Source of the DNA: JAGPUQ01 sp049325095
Lineage (GTDB): Bacteria; Pseudomonadota; Gammaproteobacteria; Pseudomonadales; Porticoccaceae
Direction of reading: 5' to 3'
Assembly: GCA_049325095.1 (NCBI GenBank)
Contig: JBMOPO010000018.1
Location: 1-64,000 of the forward strand
Length of the DNA stretch: 64,000 nt
A model generated the notes under the pieces. That model did no database searches. It was not told the DNA's origin and was given only the letters and a program-made list of their open reading frames with translations. Positions within the stretch are counted from its first letter, which is position 1; the number at the start of each line of letters is the position of its first letter. Positions 17,536-25,827 of this stretch are shown one piece after another. The translations under genes and the position numbers were made by a program.

Positions 17536-19886
17536 CCGCGCCGGGACTCCCCGGGCGGTGCCTGGGATCCGGATCCGGCCCTGCGCTTGCGCGGCCCGCG
17601 CCGGGCCTCGCCCCCGGGCGGGCGCGGTTCGGCGCCGCGGCGCGGCGCACCGGCCCGGTCGATCAGTTCGAAATCGATCTTGCGGTCGTCCAGATCGACC
17701 CTCGCCACCTGGACCCGCAACCGGTCGCCGAGCCGGAACACCTGCCGGGTGCGCTCGCCGACCAGACGGTGATGGGCCGGCTCGTGATGGTAGTAGTCCT
17801 TGGGCAGATTGGTGATGTGCACCAGGCCCTCGACATAGAGGTCTTCGAGTTCCACGAACAGCCCGAAGGCCGTGACGCCCACCACCACGCCCACGAACTG
17901 ATCGCCGACGTGTTCGAGCAGGTATTCGCACTTGAGCCAGTGCACCACGCTGCGGGTCGCCTCGTCGGCCCGACGCTCGGTCATCGAGCACTGGATCCCC
18001 GCGTTGTCGATGGCGGCGCGATCATAGGGGTACAGCTGGCTGGTCTCGTCGCGCTGTGCATCCGGGTGACGGCGCAGATGCCGGCTGCGCGCCACACCGC
18101 GCAGCAGCGCCCGGATCGCCCGGTGCACCAGCAGGTCCGGGTAGCGGCGGATCGGCGAGGTGAAATGGGTATAGGCGGGATAATTGAGCCCGAAGTGGCC
18201 CAGATTCTCCGCCTGATAGCGCGCCTGGCTCATCGCGCGCAGCATCACCGACTGGATGATGGCGGCATCGGGCCGGCCGGCGATCTCGGCGATCACGGCC
18301 TGGAAATCCTCCGGCGTGGGTTCGTCGCCGCCGGGGAGCCCCAACCCGAGTTCGCCGAGAAACTCGCGCAGATTGGCGAGCCGGTCCGCGGGCGGGCGTT
18401 CGTGGACCCGGTACAGCACCGGCAGTTTGCTGCCCGCCAACAGCTGCGCCGCGCAGACATTGGCGCGCAGCATGCACTCCTCGATCAGCCGGTGGGCGTC
18501 GGTGCGCTCGGCCGGCACGATGCGGTCGATCTTGCGCTCGGCATCGAACAGGATGCGGGTCTCATCGGTTTCGAAGTCGATCGCGCCGCGCCGCTCGCGG
18601 GCCTTGCGCAGCAGCAGATACAGATCCTGCAGGGCGTCGATCTGGTCGACCAGGCCGCGAAACTGCCGGCGCACCGGGCTGTCCGGATCCCCGCGCTGGG
18701 CCATGAACGCGGCCACCTGGGTGTAGGTCAGGCGCGCGCGCGAATGCATCACCGCCTCGTAGAACTCGAAGTCGCGCACCTCCCCGCTGCCGTCGATGCG
18801 CATTTCGCAGACCATGCACAACCGATCCACCTCCGGATTCAGCGAGCACAGCCCGTTGGACAGGGCCTCCGGGAGCATGGGTACCACATGCCCGGGGAAA
18901 TAGACCGAGTTGCCCCGCTGCCAGGCCTCCTCGTCGAGCGGGGAGCCGATGGGCACGTAATGGGCGACGTCGGCGATCGCCACCAGCAGGCTCCAGTTGC
19001 CCGAACGCAGCGGCCGGCAGTACACCGCGTCGTCGAAATCGCGCGCGTCCTCGCCATCGATGGTCACCAGGGGCAATTCACGGAGATCGAAACGCCCACC
19101 GCATTCCGCGGCACCGACCCGCTTGGGCAGGCGGCGGACCTGCGCCAGGGCCTCTCTGGACCAGGTGTGCGGCAGTCCGAAGTTGTGGATGGCGATCTCG
19201 ATCTCCATCCCCGGCGCCAAATGCTCGCCGAGCACCCGGACGACGCGCCCCGCCGGCTGGTTGTGGCGGGAGGGCTGGCGCGTGATCTCCACCAGGACCA
19301 TCTGGCCGGCCCGGGCCCCGCCGGCATCCCCGGCGGCGATCAACACATCCTGGGTGATGGCCGGATTGTCCGGGCGCACGAAATGGATGCCGCCCTCGGT
19401 GAAGTAGCGCCCCACCAACTCCCGGGTGCCGTGCTCCAGGACCTCGACCAGGGATCCCTCGGGCCGCCCCCGGCGATCGAATCCGGCGATCCGCACCACC
19501 ACCAGATCGCCGGCCATCACCCGGCGCATCTGTCGGCTGGAGAGGAAGATATCCGGCTCCCCGGGCCCGGTGACCACGAATCCGAAACCTTCGGGATGCC
19601 CCATCACCCGGCCCTTGACCAGGTTCATCTTGTCGAGCACCCCGTAACCGCCGGAGCGATTCTCGACGATCTGGCCGTCGCGCACCATGGCCCGCAGCCG
19701 CCGGCGCAGCGCCTCGCGCTCCTCCGGGTCGGCGAGCCCCAGCACCTGGCACAGCTCTTCGTGGGTGAGCGGACCGGCGCTGGCGGAGAGCTGCCGCAGG
19801 AGGTACTCGCGGCTGGGGATCGGGCGCTCGTAGCGCGCCGCCTCGCGCTCGGCCTGGGGATCCGCCCGAAGATGCTTGTTGGCCAT
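17337..19886 (-). CDS. rnr: Ribonuclease R
   Basis: 849-aa 3'-5' exoribonuclease of the RNase II/RNB family that degrades structured RNA. Order: N-terminal helix-turn-helix-like region, two cold-shock domains, the RNB core with DGEDARDFDDAVYC carrying the metal-binding aspartates (about residue 279), and a C-terminal S1 domain (GVVVGVTAFGLFVELEDLYVEG). The basic tail after S1 is unusual: about 11 copies of a GGAGRE/GGAGRK hexapeptide encoded by an 18-bp tandem repeat. E. coli RNase R has a Lys-rich tail here, so the repeat may have the same RNA- or ribosome-binding role. ATG 19886 is preceded by AAGGAAA. Confidence 0.95.
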   Translation of the reverse strand: MANKHLRADPQAEREAARYERPIPSREYLLRQLSASAGPLTHEELCQVLGLADPEEREALRRRLRAMVRDGQIVENRSGGYGVLDKMNLVKGRVMGHPEGFGFVVTGPGEPDIFLSSRQMRRVMAGDLVVVRIAGFDRRGRPEGSLVEVLEHGTRELVGRYFTEGGIHFVRPDNPAITQDVLIAAGDAGGARAGQMVLVEITRQPSRHNQPAGRVVRVLGEHLAPGMEIEIAIHNFGLPHTWSREALAQVRRLPKRVGAAECGGRFDLRELPLVTIDGEDARDFDDAVYCRPLRSGNWSLLVAIADVAHYVPIGSPLDEEAWQRGNSVYFPGHVVPMLPEALSNGLCSLNPEVDRLCMVCEMRIDGSGEVRDFEFYEAVMHSRARLTYTQVAAFMAQRGDPDSPVRRQFRGLVDQIDALQDLYLLLRKARERRGAIDFETDETRILFDAERKIDRIVPAERTDAHRLIEECMLRANVCAAQLLAGSKLPVLYRVHERPPADRLANLREFLGELGLGLPGGDEPTPEDFQAVIAEIAGRPDAAIIQSVMLRAMSQARYQAENLGHFGLNYPAYTHFTSPIRRYPDLLVHRAIRALLRGVARSRHLRRHPDAQRDETSQLYPYDRAAIDNAGIQCSMTERRADEATRSVVHWLKCEYLLEHVGDQFVGVVVGVTAFGLFVELEDLYVEGLVHITNLPKDYYHHEPAHHRLVGERTRQVFRLGDRLRVQVARVDLDDRKIDFELIDRAGAPRRGAEPRPPGGEARRGPRKRRAGSGSQAPPGESRRGGAAGREGGAGRERGAGREGGAGREGGAGREGGAGREGGAGRKNGAGRKGGAGRKGGAGRKGGAGR

Positions 19887-19965
19887 TCCGCCGGTTTCCT
19901 TGTGTGGGTGGTGGTGCAGGGTGCGATGGGACAGGGACGCCCCTGCCAGGCGCCAGTATGACGGA

Positions 19966-19994
19966 TTGACAAGCCTGGGGGCGATCAGTAGAGT
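19966..19994 (+). promoter_or_regulatory. Promoter of tRNA-Leu(CAG)
   Basis: A consensus TTGACA (19966-19971) is followed after 17 bp by TAGAGT (19989-19994), placing transcription start near 20001, 30 nt before the tRNA. Confidence 0.6.
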
Positions 19995-20030
19995 GCGGCT
20001 CCCGCGGTGCCGGCCGCGGCCGCCAGCCAC

Positions 20031-20117
20031 GCCCAGGTGGTGAAATTGGTAGACACGCTAGCTTCAGGTGCTAGTGGCCTTACGGTCGTGGAGGTTCAAG
20101 TCCTCTCCTGGGCACCA
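20031..20117 (+). tRNA. tRNA-Leu(CAG)
   Basis: An 87-nt class II tRNA with encoded CCA. Acceptor arms GCCCAGG/CCTGGGC pair perfectly; anticodon stem CTAGC/GCTAG with loop TTCAGGT gives anticodon CAG (reads CUG); T-arm AGGTTCAAGTCCT. It ends 98 bp before the prophage. That 98-bp gap holds no recognisable feature. Confidence 0.97.
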
Positions 20118-20210
20118 TCACCTCAGTAGAAACCATACCTCAACGCGCAAAACAGCCCGCTCCCGGCGGCTGTACTCCAGGCCATTGCCCGCGCTCGGAA
20201 ATGGGCCGCG

Positions 20211-20215
20211 TCCCC
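20211..20215. repeat. Target-site duplication, copy at the prophage right end
   Basis: TCCCC directly abuts the prophage terminus TGTTGCG and is repeated at the other end (54400-54404). Five base pairs is the duplication length of Mu-type transposition. Confidence 0.9.
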
Positions 20216-20225
20216 TGTTGCGCGC

Positions 20226-20438
20226 CACATGGTTTGCGGGTTGCGGCCACATGGTTTGCGGGTTGCGGCCACATGGTTTGCGGGTTGAATGGCCAAAAAG
20301 CCGGGTTGAGGCGCCTCTAATCAGATCCGGAAATGATATGCCTTTGGGTTATGCGGCCGTCGCGCACTAGCGCGACTCTTTGTAGCGCGTCACATGGTTC
20401 GCGGGGATTTTCGCCAGGCGCGTCACATGGTTCGCGGG
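20226..20438 (+). promoter_or_regulatory. Right-end transposase-binding sites (five)
   Basis: Five copies of CACATGGTT(T/C)GCGGG lie at 20226, 20248, 20270, 20391 and 20424. The first three are exactly 22 bp apart; the last two are 33 bp apart. The same motif, inverted, occurs twice at the opposite end. By analogy with Mu att sites these should bind the A transposase. Confidence 0.8.
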
Positions 20439-20772
20439 CCGAATTCTTGCTTGTAAATTCGGGGCCCCAACTTGGTGCAAGAAAGCCGGTTAATCGGGCG
20501 GCCCAGCGGGCATTTTGAGAGACCCTTTTCCGCTAGGATTTCGGCCACGTCATCGATGTGCAGGAAGTCACAGAGGCGGCGTAGTCATTCATTTTCTGAA
20601 TGATAGCGATGCGTCCGATGCAGCAGTTGTCCCCGGGCGCTGCGAGGCGCGGAACGCCGAAGGCAGCCACTTGGCCATCTTCAAGCTTCGCGAGCTTGTC
20701 GCCATTCTTCGCTCTCTGCCGTTCCTGTAATGCATTAAAGCCTCCAGAACAAATATAACCTGCGGCTATTCT
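20439..20772. other. Right-end region without an assigned gene
   Basis: No gene with a normal start is visible. On the minus strand the frame of the holin gene stays open for 79 codons after its TGA stop (to 20533) and reads like coding sequence (for example KLEDGQVAAFGVPRLAAPGD). A 7-bp hairpin, TCATTCA/TGAATGA, lies at about 20586-20604. Confidence 0.4.
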
Positions 20773-21183
20773 TCAAGGCTCCTTTCCGCGCCAGAGCGCG
20801 ACCATTTTCTCGCCGCTCCGACCCGCCACATAACCCCCAACACCCAGGTTCATGAGTGCCCACAACCTCTCGGGGAGGTCGAGTATCGGGGCGGTATCTG
20901 CGCCGAATATGGCGTTCAGCCAGGGCGAGACGAGGTAGTTGTTGGCTACGATGGCGACGATCGTCAGCATGAGGATGGGGCGCCAGTTGCGCTGTAGCCA
21001 GCTGGATCCTTGAGCCTCTGCCTTGATGATGTCGACCGCGCCTTGCAGCTCGGCAGAGGACTGACTGAGCAGCTGGGTGGTCAACTCCGCACGCAGCTTG
21101 TTGGCCTGATCGCGATCGGGAACCGCCCTGTCGATGACTTTGCCCAGGAGATCGGATAGGGCGGGGATAAAAGCAGCTATCAC
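20773..21183 (-). CDS. Phage holin, 3-TM family (second copy)
   Basis: 136-aa protein starting with GTG. The N-terminal part (LLGKVIDRAVPDRDQANKLRAELTTQLL) is amphipathic; a tryptophan-containing hinge NWRPILMLTIVAIVANNYLVSPW and a C-terminal LMNLGVGGYVAGRSGEKM form the hydrophobic part. It is a close paralogue of the protein at 40551-40958, with whole blocks identical (RNWRPILMLTIVAIVANNYLV). The family forms membrane holes that release endolysin. It is the last gene before the phage right end. The 145 bp upstream (21184-21328) holds only short frames, one of which ends with a GTGA overlap at this start. Confidence 0.8.
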   Translation of the reverse strand: MIAAFIPALSDLLGKVIDRAVPDRDQANKLRAELTTQLLSQSSAELQGAVDIIKAEAQGSSWLQRNWRPILMLTIVAIVANNYLVSPWLNAIFGADTAPILDLPERLWALMNLGVGGYVAGRSGEKMVALWRGKEP

Positions 21184-21328
21184 GGTAGGCCCCCATTGAT
21201 CTGAGGTGACACGATCGCAGACAGCGAGCCGATGTCGGTGTAAATCTCTTCAGTAGTGGCAGCCGGTCGATTTGAGTGGAGCGGCCCCAACGAGTGGAAC
21301 CACCAACATGCAGACAGCCACCTGGCGG

Positions 21329-21889
21329 CTACCGCGCCTCCAGAATGTACACCTCGCTGGCCCAGGTGAATTTCGTTCCTGGGGCTGGCAAGCTGTTGCA
21401 GATCGGGGGCAAAAGTTTGGTCCTGGGCGCCATCCGGCCTACCGTGGCCTGGTGCCTGATCGTGATGGTGATCGGCCCGCTGCCGCTATACTCCGCAGCG
21501 CTCATCACACCGTCCAGCAGCAGCACCGGCGCGCCAATCTCCTCGGTGCCGAAAAATCCGTAGCCGTCCTCGAAATATCCATCATCCACGATCCCCGGTC
21601 GGACCCGGTACGGTAGCAGACTGATCGTGCAGGGTTGCCCTCGCCAAGCGCCGGTGAGCAGCCAGTCGGTATCCGTCGCAGTCGGAACGATGGTGATGTC
21701 GGCGGAGCGCCAGTTATCGGCCCCGCGCACGCCGGCGATGCCGCCCTGGTATGCCAGCCCATCGACTACCCGGTCTCCCTGCGTGCTCCACCGAGCAGCG
21801 GCGTCCTGCCACATCGTGCTGATCAGATATACCGGGTTGGTGGCGCGCTCAGCCAGGATCGCGCGCTGATTGTCGTCCAGGCTCAGCAT
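21329..21889 (-). CDS. Phage protein of unknown function in the tail-fibre region
   Basis: 186-aa acidic protein with no named motif that I recognise. It begins MLSLDDNQRAILAERATNPVYLISTMW and ends KFTWASEVYILEAR, and is beta-rich by composition. Position after the tip and fibre genes, with a 1-bp overlap with the gene upstream, suggests a virion tail or fibre accessory component. Its GC content is lower than that of host genes. Confidence 0.6.
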   Translation of the reverse strand: MLSLDDNQRAILAERATNPVYLISTMWQDAAARWSTQGDRVVDGLAYQGGIAGVRGADNWRSADITIVPTATDTDWLLTGAWRGQPCTISLLPYRVRPGIVDDGYFEDGYGFFGTEEIGAPVLLLDGVMSAAEYSGSGPITITIRHQATVGRMAPRTKLLPPICNSLPAPGTKFTWASEVYILEAR

Positions 21890-22524
21890 CAGATCATCAT
21901 CCGTATTTTGTTGCCGACGACCTGGTCATAGAGTGCGATCTGCCACCCACCGCCATTACCGCCGGCGCTTGGCCACACCACATCTCCGGTCGCGCCCGCG
22001 CTGGTGAGCTGCTTGTCGTAGATCGCAGCCACGGCACTGCCCTGATCGTTCAGGAAGCGCTGCGTAAATCCGCTGGGCGTCGTGCCTGGGGTTGCCTGTG
22101 AAAACAGCACCACCAGCCGATCATTGTTGCCCGTCGCGGTCACTGACGGCGCTGTCGTGGTTGCGATCGCCTGTGACGCTGCCGCATCGATCACCCCCGG
22201 GGGGCTGGACGGCGCGACGGGAGCATAGCGCGCGATTACCCCAACTGACTCGACAATCGCTATCGATGTCGTCCAAGTGTAGTTCGTCGGCTCGGACGCG
22301 CCGGCAATTTTGGTGTACACCGCAGTCCGTGTCGATGGCGCCGTGGTAAAAGCGCCTTGTGATGTCCATCCCGACGGTGGGGTGATCGTCGGGGCGGATG
22401 ATCCTCTGGCTGATATCTGGGCGATCAGGATATCGCCCTCCACGGTCCCTGTCGGCTTGCTTACCGTGATGTTGGTGCCGCTGGCTGGCGTTGCCGACGC
22501 GTTGCTCTGGTAGTCGATGCTCAT
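21889..22524 (-). CDS. Phage tail/fibre-associated beta-rich protein
   Basis: 211-aa Thr/Ser/Ala-rich protein, without membrane segments, that begins SIDYQSNASATPASGTNITVSKPTGTVEGDILIAQIS. This N-terminal pattern (a phrase leading to GD-LIAQI) occurs in many phage and secreted beta-sandwich proteins, often annotated as tail or adhesin-like. It overlaps both neighbours by one base, so the tail genes here are tightly coupled. The specific role is inferred from position only. Confidence 0.6.
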   Translation of the reverse strand: MSIDYQSNASATPASGTNITVSKPTGTVEGDILIAQISARGSSAPTITPPSGWTSQGAFTTAPSTRTAVYTKIAGASEPTNYTWTTSIAIVESVGVIARYAPVAPSSPPGVIDAAASQAIATTTAPSVTATGNNDRLVVLFSQATPGTTPSGFTQRFLNDQGSAVAAIYDKQLTSAGATGDVVWPSAGGNGGGWQIALYDQVVGNKIRMMI

Positions 22525-23504
22525 CAGGCGGTGATCGTGTGCTCGATGATGATGGTCAGCTCCAGGTTGTACGGCGCCCCGGACACTGCGGTGACGATCG
22601 GCTGGATCCGGTCATCGGCCGCGAGCGTGACATCTGCCGGATCAGTCGTCGTCGCGGTCGTGGTAACGCTCATCCCGGTGAATCCGGTGATATCAGTCCC
22701 GTTTTTCTGGAGCTTCACGGTCGCGCTGGTGCCCGCGCCCAGCTTGTGCCGCGCGGCGATCAGCTTGGCAGTCTGGCCGGTCGCCGGGAGCGGGAAGTAG
22801 AACCCGGGGATCACGTCCAGATTGCCACTGGGTACCTTTATCTCGCCGGCCACTGCCCAGGTATGCGCGGTCCTGAACACGTAGGTCGGCGCGATAACCG
22901 ACTTGCCGTTGGCTCGCATGTACCCGATGCACCGCCAGTTGCCGCTGCCGAGCGACAACATCACCGCGACATCCCCGGCAGCGGTGGTTATGTTGGCACC
23001 ACCAGGCAGGATCAGGCTGGTCTCGTTGTGGGTCAGCGTCAGCGCTCCGGCAAACGTCAGCACCCGCACCGCCCCGCTGGCGATGGTGTCGAACGCGGTG
23101 ATAGTGGTGGTGCCGGTGATGCTGATCGCGTTCGCCGATGCCGCACCGATGCCGACGGTAGCGGCGCTTGCCAGTGACACAGCAGGCGCGTGATTGAGCG
23201 CACCAGTGAGTGTGCCGCCGACGAACGGCAGCCGGTAGCCGATGCGCACCTTCTCGACCGCGATGCCGCTCTCCTTGCGGTAGTACACCAGCTCATCGGT
23301 AACGGTGTCCGGCACGACGAAATAGCCGCCCTCGGCAGTTGCCGCCAGACCGTCGGTGGTGGTCGGGTAGAGGATTCCGCCGGACGTCACGATGTCGCGA
23401 GACTGCGTGACATCCGCGTGTATCGTCTCCAGCTCGGTCCAGTTCGCGTCTGCTTCCGGGTAGGTCAATGTCCGGTTGACATCGCCGCGCTTCGTAAATG
23501 CCAT
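22524..23504 (-). CDS. Phage tail fibre protein
   Basis: 326-aa protein rich in Thr, Ala and Gly. The N-terminus (KRGDVNRTLTYPEADANWTEL) is of a type seen at the start of phage tail fibres; the middle contains repeated beta-strand patterns with many T-[IVL]-T steps, and the C-terminus reads like a beta-sandwich (NLELTIIIEHTITA). It starts 2 bp before the upstream fibre gene ends. A receptor-binding or fibre role is inferred from composition and place. Confidence 0.65.
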   Translation of the reverse strand: MAFTKRGDVNRTLTYPEADANWTELETIHADVTQSRDIVTSGGILYPTTTDGLAATAEGGYFVVPDTVTDELVYYRKESGIAVEKVRIGYRLPFVGGTLTGALNHAPAVSLASAATVGIGAASANAISITGTTTITAFDTIASGAVRVLTFAGALTLTHNETSLILPGGANITTAAGDVAVMLSLGSGNWRCIGYMRANGKSVIAPTYVFRTAHTWAVAGEIKVPSGNLDVIPGFYFPLPATGQTAKLIAARHKLGAGTSATVKLQKNGTDITGFTGMSVTTTATTTDPADVTLAADDRIQPIVTAVSGAPYNLELTIIIEHTITA

Positions 23505-23505
23505 C

Positions 23506-25827
23506 TTATGATCCCGGTTGGTGCATGATGAACGCCAGCGCGTAGTAGGCGGGCGTGATCGCCACTGTGCTGGAGATATCGTGATCGTGGTAGACCGTGC
23601 CGCCGTGGCCGCCGCCAGTAGCCGTCATGTCATTGTTGACATCGCCGCCCCGATGACTGTGCCCGCGCTGATCCGTCGTCGCCGTCGCCGTGGCGGTGTT
23701 GTCTCCGGCGGCGGTGCCGGAAGCGCCGGATACGATCTCGGCGAAGTAATCCCGCATGTCCGGGGTCTGGTTGGTGCCGTCGCACAGCACCCAGTTCGAC
23801 GGCACAGCTCCGCCATCCCACAGCGCGATCATCCCGGGAGGTACCGCCGCATCTCCGGTCGCGGTGTACAGCGCGAGCCCGCGCCGCTTGAGTGCCGCGA
23901 CCACGGATAGCGTGGCGGTGTGGCTATGGGAGGCTCCTCCCGATACCGACGAAAACAGGTCTGCGGTCGCAAACGCCGCCTGCGCGCTGCTGGTTGGCGA
24001 GGCGGTATGCCGGTGGGCATCGCTGGTGCTACCGGTGGTCAGGGAAGCGGTTTGCGACGCCGCCCCCACCGAAGCATTGGACGACGACGCCTCCAGCACA
24101 CGTCCGGCCGGGCCGGTATCCCGTACCCAGTTGGTTGCTGATATGCCGGAAACCCCGAGCATCTGACAGCCGGATGGCACCGTTGTCAGCGTGGATGATG
24201 CTTTGATCAGCCGGCGCTGTTGCCGCAACGGATTGAGCGTGATCGATCCACTACTGAAGGTGTGTTTGTGCGATGGACTGCCAACGGTCCCAGTCGGATA
24301 GGTCTGCGCGACCGGGCTGCCGCCGAATACGCTGGCCGGTGACGAAAACCCTCCCGGGCCGCTGCTGTGGCCACCGTCCGTCGTGGTGTTCCCGGAGAAC
24401 GACACTGACCACCCGCTGCCGCCAGTCGCTCCCTGGGCATAGGCACCTCCGGCGCCGACGATCAACTTGCTGTCGGCAGCAGAGAACGCTTCCAGTCCTG
24501 CGGGGGTGCTCGCATCTGGCCGCAGGATGATCGCCCCGGAGGGCAATGCTCCGCCGGCGACCGGCGGGACCTCGCTGGGGTAGTGACTGGCATCGTACAG
24601 GTCGCCGCTGACCGCGTAGCGCCCGGGCTCCTGCATCCCAACGGACAGGATACGTACCGGCATATCAGCGATGCCGCGCGCTGCAGAGGCGAGTCTGATC
24701 ACATCACCGGGCTGGTATTCGACCCCGCCGTCGAAGGCCGAAAACGATACTGTTACCCGAGATTGCAGCCGATTCAGGCGCGCCAGCGCTTTGTTGTCAG
24801 CCTCTGCGAGGGTGACAACACCGTCCATCCGCACGGTGGACTTACGGGCAGATACTCCGGATAGCTTGCGCCGTACCACAGCCGTTTGCCACTGCGCGGC
24901 ATCCGTGCGGGTGCTCTGATAGATCAGCTCGATTTCGTCTGGACTGTCGCTGTTGTCGGCATGCCGGATACTCAGAGAGTCACGCACCCAATCCGTGATC
25001 AGCGGTACCGACGCCAACGTCACCGCCTGATCCGGAACCAGTTTGATTGCCGAACCCTCGTGGACCCAGAAGCATTCTGCGTAGGTGCTGAACAGGTCGA
25101 GCAGGTCTGGCACGATTTGGGAGGGTGAGCCCAGAACGATACCGAGCCTGGCGCGCTTGGTGGAGCCATCGGCTAGCAGAGAATCGCACCAGTTGGCGGC
25201 CGCTGTGAGGTTGGATACCGTGCCGCCCAAACCGTAATCCGGATCGGTGATCAGATCGGCCATGCAGAGCGCGCTGTTGTCGCTGTAGGTCGTAAGCCCA
25301 GTGCGCGGATCGTACACCTTGCGCCCGCGCACCGTCGCGCGCAAGCGCGGGAAGCCGCCGACGCTGGCCTCCGTGGTTATGCGCAGCACCACATAGGCTA
25401 TCCCGCGCAGCCCGTTGCCCTCGTCGAAGCGCATCGAATCATTGAACGCCGCGATTGCGCTGGAGAGCGTGCTGTCCACCGTCTGCGTTGCCAGCCCACG
25501 ATAGGTTGTCACTGTCACGCCGCTGATCGTGCTGGCGTCCACGTCGTTGATCTGCACCATCTCGATCGCGTCGATCTCGCCGACACACAGCGCGTAGCCC
25601 AGCACCAGGTCCGTGCTGATAAGGCCCTGGGCAAACAGCAGGCCAGGCACGTTGGTTCGGCCGTACACGATCGGGATCGGCTGCCCCTCCGCCGCTACTG
25701 TGATGGTGCGCTCGCGCGTGGTCGGCGCCTGCTTGTTGATGGCGCTGGCCGGCAGGCGGCTTCCGCGCGCCGATTGTTGAGCTACCGGCACGCCGACGTA
25801 ATCCGGCAGTCTCGGGGTGATCGCCAT
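23506..25827 (-). CDS. J-like tail tip protein fused to a collar/fibre domain
   Basis: 773-aa protein. The N-terminal ~430 residues resemble tail tip attachment (gpJ/host-specificity) proteins: IPIVYGRTNVPGLL, ALCVGEIDAIEMVQINDV and the typical MADLITDPDYGLGG block. The C-terminal part is Gly/Ser/Thr-rich and contains a phage tail-collar-type segment (WVLCDGTNQTPDMRDYF, ending ITPAYYALAFIMHQPG) with several H-x-H pairs (HKH, HRH, HSH, HSH, HDH). Such pairs bind iron in the T4 gp37 needle. The protein probably spans the tail tip and carries receptor-binding parts. Confidence 0.75.
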   Translation of the reverse strand: MAITPRLPDYVGVPVAQQSARGSRLPASAINKQAPTTRERTITVAAEGQPIPIVYGRTNVPGLLFAQGLISTDLVLGYALCVGEIDAIEMVQINDVDASTISGVTVTTYRGLATQTVDSTLSSAIAAFNDSMRFDEGNGLRGIAYVVLRITTEASVGGFPRLRATVRGRKVYDPRTGLTTYSDNSALCMADLITDPDYGLGGTVSNLTAAANWCDSLLADGSTKRARLGIVLGSPSQIVPDLLDLFSTYAECFWVHEGSAIKLVPDQAVTLASVPLITDWVRDSLSIRHADNSDSPDEIELIYQSTRTDAAQWQTAVVRRKLSGVSARKSTVRMDGVVTLAEADNKALARLNRLQSRVTVSFSAFDGGVEYQPGDVIRLASAARGIADMPVRILSVGMQEPGRYAVSGDLYDASHYPSEVPPVAGGALPSGAIILRPDASTPAGLEAFSAADSKLIVGAGGAYAQGATGGSGWSVSFSGNTTTDGGHSSGPGGFSSPASVFGGSPVAQTYPTGTVGSPSHKHTFSSGSITLNPLRQQRRLIKASSTLTTVPSGCQMLGVSGISATNWVRDTGPAGRVLEASSSNASVGAASQTASLTTGSTSDAHRHTASPTSSAQAAFATADLFSSVSGGASHSHTATLSVVAALKRRGLALYTATGDAAVPPGMIALWDGGAVPSNWVLCDGTNQTPDMRDYFAEIVSGASGTAAGDNTATATATTDQRGHSHRGGDVNNDMTATGGGHGGTVYHDHDISSTVAITPAYYALAFIMHQPGS

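Noticed and set aside
20031..20117. tRNA-Leu(CAG) as a phage attachment site
   Set aside because: The prophage begins 98 bp away, is flanked by a 5-bp duplication outside the tRNA, and encodes a transposase with no tyrosine integrase; proximity looks accidental.
20515..20730. 71-codon plus-strand frame at the phage right end
   Set aside because: Poor coding character and no ribosome-binding site; the opposite strand reads better.
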